A stretch of DNA of 16,904 nucleotides from DATBGS01 sp036557885. Its GTDB lineage: Bacteria; Chloroflexota; Ktedonobacteria; Ktedonobacterales; DATBGS01. Below, piece by piece: positions 1 to 6,554 of this stretch. The notes beneath the pieces are model-generated. The model did no database searches and was not told the DNA's origin. It saw only the letters and a list, made by a program, of their open reading frames with translations. Position 1 is the stretch's first letter; every line of letters begins with the position of its first letter. Location of the stretch: assembly GCA_036557885.1 (NCBI GenBank), contig DATBGS010000111.1, positions 1 through 16,904 on the forward strand. Reading direction: 5' to 3'. The position numbers were made by a program, and so were the translations under genes.

Positions 1-169
1 CGACTAAAGATCGCGGCTAAGGGCGTCTGCGGACGCCACCAAGTCCGCCTGCGCGGACTCCCCACCCCTCTGGTGCGGCACGTGCTCTGGATGGAGAGGT
101 GGGGAACCTGCGTAGGCAGGTTTGGTGGCCGCAGGCCCTTAGGCGCGGCTTTTAACCGCCAGCCTCCGT
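1..169. mobile_element. Solitary palindromic element (MITE-like), related to the IS200-like element's left end
   Basis: This stretch aligns along its length with the left-end palindrome of the element at 15390-16235: shared blocks include the central CTCTGG...GTGCTCTGGATGG tract, the AGGCAGGTTTGG tract and the CTTAGGCGCGGCTTTTAACC end. The two arms pair with each other, so the whole unit can fold back. Each arm also holds small hairpins (22-37 and 42-59). The left arm is recognisable but diverged at positions 1-20 and should extend about ten bases left of the window. There is no coding region. I infer a non-autonomous derivative moved by a related Y1 transposase; how it arose is not proven. 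Confidence 0.75.
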
Positions 170-244
170 CGCCTACCGAATTGGTAAATCCTCATGAACC
201 GCCACGCTCCATTGCCTACGTCACCGTTCCCTCTTGCCACGATT

Positions 245-308
245 CGCCAGCACAGAGACTGGCGCTACAAGGAGAACTACTCGCCGCCAGGGTCGGCGGC
301 GCTACAAG
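245..308. repeat. REP-like pair of small hairpins
   Basis: Two hairpins follow each other: CGCCAG/CTGGCG (245-250 with 259-264) and CGCCGCC/GGCGGCG (282-288 with 295-301, loop AGGGTC). Each is followed by CTACAAG. The 22 bases at 282-303 recur exactly at 14706-14727. They sit just past the stop of the leftward ABC ATPase gene, so they may also act as its terminator, although no U-tract follows. Otherwise positions 170-314 show no gene. Confidence 0.55.
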
Positions 309-314
309 CACGCC

Positions 315-1250
315 TCACCCACCGGACTGGCGAGCGGCCAGATCGGTGACAGCCTGCTTTTCTTCACCCGTATAGAAGCGCAAGAAGACCTCTTCCAGCG
401 GCGCCTCTTCAATTGCCAGGCGGCGCACTTCGTGGCCCGCCAACACTTTGATGAGCGGGTCAATGCTCCCGGCAATCTTGAGGCTATAGGAACCGTTTTT
501 CTGCTGCTCCACCGCCTGCACGCTGGGCAGCGCCTCTAGCTCGGCTACGGGCGCGCTGTGGGCAAACTCCACCGTCACCATTTGCCCGGCGCGCTCGCGC
601 AGCCGCTCAATCTGCTCAACGGCGACCAGTTCGCCCTCGCGAATCACAGCGACACGCTGGCAGGTCTTTTCGACATCGCCCAGGATATGCGAACTCATAA
701 AGGCGGTACGCCCCGCTTTGGCCTCATCCAGAATAAACTCGTTAAACGTGCGCTGGCCCAATGGGTCCAGGCCGCCGGTGGGTTCGTCCAGAATGACCAG
801 TTCGGGGTCGCACATGAAGGCTTGCAGGATGCCCACCATCTGGCGCATGCCCTTGGAAAAGCCCTTGAGCTTGCGGTCCATTGGCACGCTAAAGCGCTCC
901 AGCAGCTTGGGCAGCAGCACCGGCTCCTGCCCGGCCATCTGCGAATAGCGCGTCAAAAACTGCTTGGCCGTCAGGTCGCCGGGCAGCCGCACATCTCCGG
1001 GGAGATAGCCAATGCGCCGATGAATCGCCAGCGCGTCGCGGCGGGCATCCAGCCCAAAGATGCTGATGCTGCCGCTGGTTGGGCGGATGAGGTCGAGCAT
1101 GCAGCGGATGGTCGTTGTTTTGCCCGCGCCATTCGGCCCCAGGAACCCAAAGATTTCGCCGCGCTCCACCTGGAGCGAGATGTCGCGCACGGCGCGTACC
1201 GGCGTTTTGCCGGGGTAGGTCTTGACCAGATGGGCAATCTCAATGCTCAT
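315..1250 (-). CDS. ABC transporter ATP-binding protein (third ATPase of the operon)
   Basis: A 311-residue ABC ATPase that would power an ABC-2-type exporter at the inner face of the membrane. Visible motifs are Walker A GPNGAGKTT (residues 38-46), signature FSKGMRQ (131-137), Walker B LVILDEPT (151-158) and H-loop His188. About 80 C-terminal residues form an accessory domain ending in FLRFYTGEE, very like the end of the first ATPase of the operon (FLRYYEHDG). The start at 1250 is chosen because AAAGGTGG lies about 8 bases upstream; a longer frame to 1286 lacks this. It is last in the operon, 42 bases after the preceding permease. No permease partner follows it: the next thing downstream is a repeat and a palindromic element. 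Substrate unknown. Confidence 0.93.
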   Translation of the reverse strand: MSIEIAHLVKTYPGKTPVRAVRDISLQVERGEIFGFLGPNGAGKTTTIRCMLDLIRPTSGSISIFGLDARRDALAIHRRIGYLPGDVRLPGDLTAKQFLTRYSQMAGQEPVLLPKLLERFSVPMDRKLKGFSKGMRQMVGILQAFMCDPELVILDEPTGGLDPLGQRTFNEFILDEAKAGRTAFMSSHILGDVEKTCQRVAVIREGELVAVEQIERLRERAGQMVTVEFAHSAPVAELEALPSVQAVEQQKNGSYSLKIAGSIDPLIKVLAGHEVRRLAIEEAPLEEVFLRFYTGEEKQAVTDLAARQSGG

Positions 1251-1292
1251 CAGAGCACCACCTTTCAAGCAGGGACGCCCGCTCAAGTGCTC

Positions 1293-2057
1293 CTACTTCC
1301 AGCGGGTCAGAATGGTTTCGCGTTGAAACAGTTGGGCCGCGCCCCAGGTCAAGAGCGCCGCCAGCGGGACCAGGATCAGGCTGGTAATAACCGCCACGAG
1401 CGCGGTGAGTTCAAACTGGCCGGAAAGCTCGCCCAGGACGATACCGATGATGGGCACCACCGCCCAGACCGAAAGCTGCTGCGCGGTGCGGGTATCATTG
1501 ACCCGCGATGAAATGGCCGTCATGACCGCCACCGCGATCAGCCCTAAGAGCGGTGTGCCAGCAAGAAAGAGAATGAGCCAGCCTGGTGTGGCTACATGCG
1601 AGACAACATTCGCATCCGTCAGGATGGCTAACTCAACGATGAACAGGCCGCCGCTGATCCAGGTGACCAGCACCGCTGGCAGCAGCGCGGCCAGAATCTT
1701 GCCCGCCAACAGTTGCCACCGACGCACAGGCGTTGCCAACAGCGGCTCAAGCGTGCGGTTGGTCTTCTCGCCAATGATGCTATAGGCTGCAATAATGCTG
1801 GGCACGATCATCGAAAGCAGGATATAGATGTTCGAGAACTCCGTTCCGACCAGGCCCTGCCTGTACTCGTTGACGGTCAAACCTTGCAGGGAGGGCACTT
1901 TCAGCGTACTGGCTCTCGACCCATTGCCGCCCAGTTGCAGAAAAAAGAGGGGAATCACGACGAACAGCAGCGGCGGCAGCAGAATGCTGAACAGGAGGAT
2001 ACGCTGCTGGACGATCTCGCTGAACTCTTTGCGCAGGATCACCACGACTTTGTGCAT
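1293..2057 (-). CDS. ABC-2 type transporter permease
   Basis: A 254-residue integral membrane protein with about six hydrophobic segments. It begins with a short cytoplasmic helix (MHKVVVILRKEF) and then a first membrane segment around residues 20-40. The motif GEKTNRTLEPLLATP, cytoplasmic after the second membrane segment, is the usual mark of NatB/ABC-2 permeases. It should pair with the ATPase immediately upstream (2083-3027), whose stop is 25 bases away. The start at 2057 has AAGGAG about 11 bases upstream. The frame stays open to 2225, but that extension is an out-of-frame reading of the upstream ATPase tail and is not membrane-like. Likely an exporter subunit; substrate not deducible. 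Confidence 0.9.
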   Translation of the reverse strand: MHKVVVILRKEFSEIVQQRILLFSILLPPLLFVVIPLFFLQLGGNGSRASTLKVPSLQGLTVNEYRQGLVGTEFSNIYILLSMIVPSIIAAYSIIGEKTNRTLEPLLATPVRRWQLLAGKILAALLPAVLVTWISGGLFIVELAILTDANVVSHVATPGWLILFLAGTPLLGLIAVAVMTAISSRVNDTRTAQQLSVWAVVPIIGIVLGELSGQFELTALVAVITSLILVPLAALLTWGAAQLFQRETILTRWK

Positions 2058-2082
2058 AGGAGGGTCTGCTCCTTCTTTGTGC

Positions 2083-3027
2083 TTAGTGGCTGACCGCCGC
2101 AGCCTGGCGTGTATTCTCCACCAGTTCCAGGTACACCTCCTCCAGGGAATGGGAGGTTGGTTCCACCGCGCGGATATGCGCGCCTGCCTCGACGAGGGCG
2201 CGCACCAACTCAGGATTCTGCTCATCGGGATGCGCGAGACTGATGGAGAGGGTACCGCCTTCGGCTGTCACCCCCTGGACAAAGGGCAGGGCACGCGCGG
2301 CCTCGATCCAACGCGCCGCGTCCCCAACGACGCGCACCTGGGTGCCCGCTCCAAACAGGCCCGCGCGTAACTGCGCGGGAGTGCCCAGGCGCAGGAGCTG
2401 CGAGCGAAACACCCCGATCAGATCGCAGAGTTCATCCGCCTCTGGCAGATTATGCGTCGTGAGAAAGATGGTCCGCCCCTCGGCCCGCAGTTCTTTGATG
2501 AAGTCGCGCACCACGCGCGCGGCTTCGGGATCGAGGCCAGAGGTTGGCTCATCCAGGAAGGTCACTTTCGGTTCGTGCAGCAAGGCGCGGGCAATCGCCA
2601 GTTTCTGCCGCATGCCTTTGGAGAAGCCACCCACCTTGTCGTTGCGCCTGTCCCACAGGTCGAGCAGGCGCAGATAGCGTTCGACCTGGGTGGAGGCGCG
2701 CTTGGCGGGGAGATCATACATCTCGGCAAAAAACAGCAGGTTTTGCCAGGCACTCAGTCGGTCATACAAGCCCGGCGTCTCCGTGAGAATCCCAACGGCT
2801 TGCCGAATGGCGTCGTTGTCCTCGCCCAGGCGATGGCCCGCCACCACCGCATTCCCGCGCGTGGGGGCAATCAAGGCCGAGAGCATGCGAACGGTGGTCG
2901 TCTTGCCCGCGCCATTCGGCCCCAGGAACCCAAAGACGGTTCCCTCTGGAATGGCAAGCGTCAAGTCGTCCACCGCCACCAGGCTGCCGAAGGTACGGGT
3001 CAAATGGGTCGTTTCGATAGCGTTCAT
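2083..3027 (-). CDS. ABC transporter ATP-binding protein (second ATPase of the operon)
   Basis: A 314-residue ABC ATPase. Walker A GPNGAGKTT is at residues 36-44, signature FSKGMRQ at 135-141, Walker B VTFLDEP at 155-161 and switch His at about 192 in LTTHNL. The C-terminal third is an accessory domain ending with the SLEEVYLELVENT motif common in NatA/DrrA-like exporter ATPases. The start at 3027 is preceded by AAGGGAG at good spacing. It most likely partners the following ABC-2 permease at 1293-2057. The 61 bases separating it from the preceding permease contain a perfect 13-bp inverted repeat (3042-3081), so its expression may be set separately from the first half of the operon. Confidence 0.93.
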   Translation of the reverse strand: MNAIETTHLTRTFGSLVAVDDLTLAIPEGTVFGFLGPNGAGKTTTVRMLSALIAPTRGNAVVAGHRLGEDNDAIRQAVGILTETPGLYDRLSAWQNLLFFAEMYDLPAKRASTQVERYLRLLDLWDRRNDKVGGFSKGMRQKLAIARALLHEPKVTFLDEPTSGLDPEAARVVRDFIKELRAEGRTIFLTTHNLPEADELCDLIGVFRSQLLRLGTPAQLRAGLFGAGTQVRVVGDAARWIEAARALPFVQGVTAEGGTLSISLAHPDEQNPELVRALVEAGAHIRAVEPTSHSLEEVYLELVENTRQAAAVSH

Positions 3028-3041
3028 TGGTTCTCCCTTGT

Positions 3042-3081
3042 GCTGGTTGCCCAACCAACGCGCATTGATTGGGCAACCAGC
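3042..3081 (-). promoter_or_regulatory. Intra-operon hairpin (13-bp perfect stem)
   Basis: GCTGGTTGCCCAA at 3042-3054 is exactly complementary to TTGGGCAACCAGC at 3069-3081, with a 14-base loop. It fills most of the gap between the permease stop (3089) and the ATPase start (3027), just upstream of the latter's Shine-Dalgarno. No U-tract follows, so an mRNA-stability, partial-termination or processing element is more likely than a full terminator. Confidence 0.6.
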
Positions 3082-3088
3082 GCGATAC

Positions 3089-4738
3089 TCACCGGCCAAC
3101 ATCCTTGCGCATAAAGCGCAGGGACGCCAGGGCCAGCGCCGCGATGGTCACAGCCAACACGCCCAGCATATCACCCAGCGGCAAGCCATTCACCAGCGGC
3201 GTGCCGTAGTAATAGAAGGCGGAAAGCCGCTTGACGCTTTCGGGCCAGTCCAATTCCGGCCCGACAAAGGTGATGAAGAACCAGATTGCCAGCAAGAAGC
3301 TCAGGAGGCCAGTATCCACCGCTGTGCGCAGCCAGCCCGCGAAGAGATAGCCCAGCGCGGCCATCAGCAAGCCCAACGGAATCATAGAGAGCGTCGCGGC
3401 AGCCAGATGGCCGCTGTCCAGCGCAAAGCCCGTCGCAGCCGAGGCCAGCGCGGTGAGGGCCAGCGTCAGCACGCCAATCAAGACCGTCGCGGTGGCAAGC
3501 GCCGCAAAGCGCCCCAGCAGCACGCGCAGCCGCGACTGCGGCGTTGCCAGCACCAGTTCCAGCCGCCCATCTTCTTCATCCGAGGACCAGCGGGTGGTCT
3601 GGGTGACGGCAAAGGCCATCAACAGTACGGGCATAAAGACAAAGAAGAAGCTCAGCAGCGTAGCGTTATTGTTGATGTCGCTGCCGCCCACCTTGGTGAG
3701 CAAATCTCGCAGGATGGGCGTGTTCTGGTACAGATCGGCAAGCTGCTTCTCGGTTTGTCTGGCGATCACCACCGTAAACGCGGCAAACCCGGCGATGCCT
3801 ATCGTCCACCAGAGCGTGGGCATCGCAATCATTGCCAGGCCGCGCGTATAGACCGAGCGCAGCGACCAGGCATTGACAGGCAGCGCCTGTTCCGGCGACA
3901 TTTTCCGCTCTGGCAGGCGCAGGAAGCTGGGGAGCGCCACCACGCCGCCGAGGTCGCGCTGCACAAAGAGCACCAGCGCCGCGCCGCTCAAGAGCAGGCT
4001 GAGGGCCAGCAGCACCAGCATCGCCACCGGGTCGGTGCCGTAACCGGGCACCAGCGGCCTGCTCAGGTTATAGTAATAGACCGGGGACAGGCGCGAAACC
4101 CACTCGGTACCGGGGACCACGCGGTGCACCATATCCAGCACGATGAAAGCAAACAGCAAGGCGCCCGTCAACCCAGACGCCGTGCGGCGCTCCTGGGTGA
4201 ACTGCGAGAGCAGCAGCGCGATGCCCCCAAAGACGGCGCAGATCAGCGCCAGATTCAGGCCAAAGAGCAGCGCGTCGCCAAAGCTAATCCCCGCGTTCAC
4301 CTTCTGGCCGCCCCCAAAGGCCAGCAGGCCAATGATCAGGCCCATCAGCAGCAGGGCCGTCCAGACGGCGGCGAGTTTTTCCAGCGCCACGCGCCCGCGC
4401 CCACGCGGGAGCGAGAGCAGCACATCCAGCGAGCCGCGCTCCTCTTCGCCGCGCAGCGTGCGGCTGCACACCAGAAGCGGCCAGAGCGCCATTACCAGGA
4501 TGGTAAAGCCGTACTTCCAGGTGGCGTAGCCGCCGGGGGTGTCCACGTGCACCGGCTCGGCAATCCAGGCGAACTGCTGGGCCAGCGTGACCAGTTCTTC
4601 ACGCGCCTTCTGTGTGGTGATCAGCGAAGGCACAGCGGACAGGACGGCAAACATGAGCAGGCCGGTGCCCAGGCCCCAGCCCAGAATGGGAACGCGAAAA
4701 TCGCGCAGGGTTTTTAGATAAATGCTTCTAAACAGCAT
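3089..4738 (-). CDS. Two-lobed ABC-2 exporter permease
   Basis: A 549-residue membrane protein about twice the length of an ordinary ABC-2 permease, with an internal duplication. GEEERGSLDVLLSLP (residues 97-111) and SDEEDGRLELVLATP (386-400) are the same cytoplasmic motif in the two halves. The SRLSPVYYYN stretch near 215-224 is echoed by KRLSAFYYYGTP near residue 520. Each half has about six hydrophobic segments. This resembles the large permeases found with antibiotic-resistance ATPases in Actinobacteria and Chloroflexi. Its start codon at 4738 overlaps the end of the upstream ATPase gene (stop at 4728) by 11 bases, so the two are translationally coupled and very probably form one exporter. 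Substrate unknown; hydrophobic drugs or lipids are plausible by family. Confidence 0.9.
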   Translation of the reverse strand: MLFRSIYLKTLRDFRVPILGWGLGTGLLMFAVLSAVPSLITTQKAREELVTLAQQFAWIAEPVHVDTPGGYATWKYGFTILVMALWPLLVCSRTLRGEEERGSLDVLLSLPRGRGRVALEKLAAVWTALLLMGLIIGLLAFGGGQKVNAGISFGDALLFGLNLALICAVFGGIALLLSQFTQERRTASGLTGALLFAFIVLDMVHRVVPGTEWVSRLSPVYYYNLSRPLVPGYGTDPVAMLVLLALSLLLSGAALVLFVQRDLGGVVALPSFLRLPERKMSPEQALPVNAWSLRSVYTRGLAMIAMPTLWWTIGIAGFAAFTVVIARQTEKQLADLYQNTPILRDLLTKVGGSDINNNATLLSFFFVFMPVLLMAFAVTQTTRWSSDEEDGRLELVLATPQSRLRVLLGRFAALATATVLIGVLTLALTALASAATGFALDSGHLAAATLSMIPLGLLMAALGYLFAGWLRTAVDTGLLSFLLAIWFFITFVGPELDWPESVKRLSAFYYYGTPLVNGLPLGDMLGVLAVTIAALALASLRFMRKDVGR

Positions 4739-5654
4739 GACTGGCCTCCTTGACGGCCAGGCCGTCGTGCTCGTAGTAGCGCAGGAAGATGTCTTCCAGG
4801 CTGGGTTCGTGGCTGGTCAGGGTGACGACGCTGTATTGCGCCGCCGCTTTAATCACGGTATCCAGGCCGCCCGATACCTGAAGGCGCAGCGTGTGCCCAT
4901 CGGCCAGCGCCTCCACCAGTGCTATGCCATCCAGCGCCTTGAACGCCTCAGCGGGCGCGGCCTCGACAAAGCTGATGGTGACTTCGTAGTGTTTGATGTC
5001 CTTCAGTTCAGCCACACCACCCACGCGCACCAGTTGCCCTTCGCGGATGATGCCCACGCGGTTGCAGGTCTGCTCCACCTCGGTCAGGATATGCGAGGAG
5101 AGAAAGACGGTGCGCCCGTCGTCGCGCACTTCGTTAACCATGCGGTCAAACTCTTGCTGGTTGAGCGGGTCCAGGCCGTTGGTTGGCTCGTCCAGAATCA
5201 GCAGGCGCGGGCGGTGCATAAACGCCTGGATGATGCCGATCTTGCGCTTATTGCCGCTGGAATACTGGCGGAACTTGCGCGTGGGGTCAAAGTCCAGCCG
5301 GGCGATAAGCTGCTTGAGATAGGCTTGATCAATGCCGCCGCGCAGATGCCCAAAGTATTCCAAGATTTGCCCGCCGGTCAGATTGGGGTCCAGCGCCAGT
5401 TCGCCAGGCAGGTAGCCGATCAGCTTTTTGATCTCCACCGATTGCTGCCAGCAATCCAGCCCGGCAATGCGCGCGGTGCCCGCGTCGGCACGCAGCAGCG
5501 CCATCAGCGTGCGGATGGTGGTGGTTTTGCCCGCACCGTTTGGCCCCAGGAAGCCAAAAACTTCGCCTTCTTCCACCTGGAAGGAGACGTTGGTAATGCC
5601 GCGTTTGCTGCCATAGCTCTTGGTCAGCGCTTCGACTTCAATGATTGCACTCAT
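4728..5654 (-). CDS. ABC transporter ATP-binding protein (first ATPase of the operon)
   Basis: A 308-residue ABC ATPase that should energise the two-lobed permease overlapping its 3' end. Walker A GPNGAGKTT lies at residues 37-45, a variant signature YSSGNKR at 131-137, Walker B LLILDEP at 151-157 and the switch His at 188. The C-terminal accessory domain ends in EPSLEDIFLRYYEHDG. Two start codons compete. ATG 5663 has the strong AAGGGAGG only 2 bases away; ATG 5654 has it 11 bases away and begins with the conserved-looking MSAIIEVEALTKSYG, so I prefer 5654. The gene follows the TetR gene by fewer than 20 bases. Confidence 0.93.
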   Translation of the reverse strand: MSAIIEVEALTKSYGSKRGITNVSFQVEEGEVFGFLGPNGAGKTTTIRTLMALLRADAGTARIAGLDCWQQSVEIKKLIGYLPGELALDPNLTGGQILEYFGHLRGGIDQAYLKQLIARLDFDPTRKFRQYSSGNKRKIGIIQAFMHRPRLLILDEPTNGLDPLNQQEFDRMVNEVRDDGRTVFLSSHILTEVEQTCNRVGIIREGQLVRVGGVAELKDIKHYEVTISFVEAAPAEAFKALDGIALVEALADGHTLRLQVSGGLDTVIKAAAQYSVVTLTSHEPSLEDIFLRYYEHDGLAVKEASHAV

Positions 5655-5672
5655 GCTGTGCATATCCTCCCT

Positions 5673-6425
5673 TTATTGCTCTTGATTCTCGACTTCTTGG
5701 ACTTTTTCCCACCACTCGGTTACAAGCTGCTTGCCCACAGTGGTGTCGCTGGGAAGCTGCTCCGGCTCCAGCCAGCGGCGGAGCATGTCGCTGATCGCGT
5801 CGGTAAGCTGCTCCATCGAGGGCGTGTGTGCCTGGCTGTAGACATCAGGCGTGTTGATGAGGCCAATCTTCAGGGCGCCCGTCACAAACGAGATAACGGA
5901 CACCGGAAGATCGGCGCGAATCAGCCCGGCCTGTTGAAGCTGAACAATATACGACTCGTAATCACCTACAAGCTGCTGGAGCATCCCAGGCTCAAACGCG
6001 CCGGCCAATCCCTGGAAGATGTCCGTCTGGCCTCTCAGGATGGCCGCCATGAGCGGATTGGTGAGGGCCGCCATCATGCCATGCGTCCACAGGCGATGAA
6101 ATCGCCCGCCCTCTGGGTCGGCGGCAATCCGCCGCATCACCTCCACGCCGGTCTGCTGCTGTGCACGCAGAACGGCGGCCAGAAAGAGTTCGTTTTTATT
6201 CTTCCAGTGCAAGTAAATCGTGCCCTTGCCTACGTTTGCCTCGCTCGCCACGTCGTCAATGGTTGTCTTGTGGTAGCCCCAGCGGGCCAGCAGTTTCGCG
6301 GCGGCGTCCAGGATGCGCTCCTCGCGCTCCTGGCGCTCGTCAAGCTCCTGCTGGCCCTCAGATGGCTGCTGGGGTGGCCCTTTGTCGGTTCTTGGATGAT
6401 GACGAGTCTTGCTGCTGGTTGCCAT
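5673..6425 (-). CDS. TetR-family transcriptional regulator of the ABC operon
   Basis: A 250-residue TetR-type repressor. After a polar N-terminal tail (residues 1-33), the DNA-binding domain spans roughly 34-81, with the classical helix-turn-helix core TTIDDVASEANVGKGTIYLHW. The remaining helical part is the ligand-binding and dimerisation domain. The start at 6425 is supported by AGGAGAG about 7 bases upstream; the frame extends to 6506 but would then run through the promoter and operator. It is first in a six-gene operon with five ABC genes, and a 39-bp palindrome lies just before it, so autorepression relieved by an exported compound is the simple model. The ligand domain is strikingly similar to that of the neighbouring nuclease fusion at 6555-7556. 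Confidence 0.94.
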   Translation of the reverse strand: MATSSKTRHHPRTDKGPPQQPSEGQQELDERQEREERILDAAAKLLARWGYHKTTIDDVASEANVGKGTIYLHWKNKNELFLAAVLRAQQQTGVEVMRRIAADPEGGRFHRLWTHGMMAALTNPLMAAILRGQTDIFQGLAGAFEPGMLQQLVGDYESYIVQLQQAGLIRADLPVSVISFVTGALKIGLINTPDVYSQAHTPSMEQLTDAISDMLRRWLEPEQLPSDTTVGKQLVTEWWEKVQEVENQEQ

Positions 6426-6447
6426 GTGCTCTCTCCTGGTAGCTCTT

Positions 6448-6486
6448 CTCTGACTCAAATGACCGGATTGGTCACCTGAGTCAGAG
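6448..6486. promoter_or_regulatory. Candidate TetR operator (39-bp palindrome)
   Basis: CTCTGACTCAAATGACC (6448-6464) and GGTCACCTGAGTCAGAG (6470-6486) are inverted repeats matching at 15 of 17 positions around a 5-base centre. The palindrome abuts the predicted -10 box and covers the predicted transcription start, 23 bases upstream of the tetR start codon. This is the usual placement for an autoregulating TetR repressor. Confidence 0.75.
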
Positions 6487-6513
6487 CATAGTCCGAGCGG
6501 CGCCAAAAGTCAA
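6485..6513 (-). promoter_or_regulatory. Sigma-70-type promoter of the TetR-ABC operon
   Basis: On the minus strand TTGACT (-35, 6508-6513) is followed after exactly 17 bases by TATGCT (-10, 6485-6490). The -10 overlaps the edge of the 39-bp palindrome by two bases, so repressor binding would block polymerase. Confidence 0.65.
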
Positions 6514-6554
6514 GAGGAACATCGCAGGCAGTTAAAACTTTGCCTAAAAACGTC

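Noticed and set aside
2690..4717. Very long plus-strand open frame (675 codons) opposite the ABC genes
   Set aside because: It is rich in Gln, Arg, His and Pro and lacks any domain, typical of the antisense of a high-GC gene; the minus-strand genes have clear motifs and ribosome sites.
4722..6479. Long plus-strand open frame opposite the ATPase and TetR genes
   Set aside because: Antisense shadow: the minus strand encodes Walker motifs and a TetR domain in the same region.
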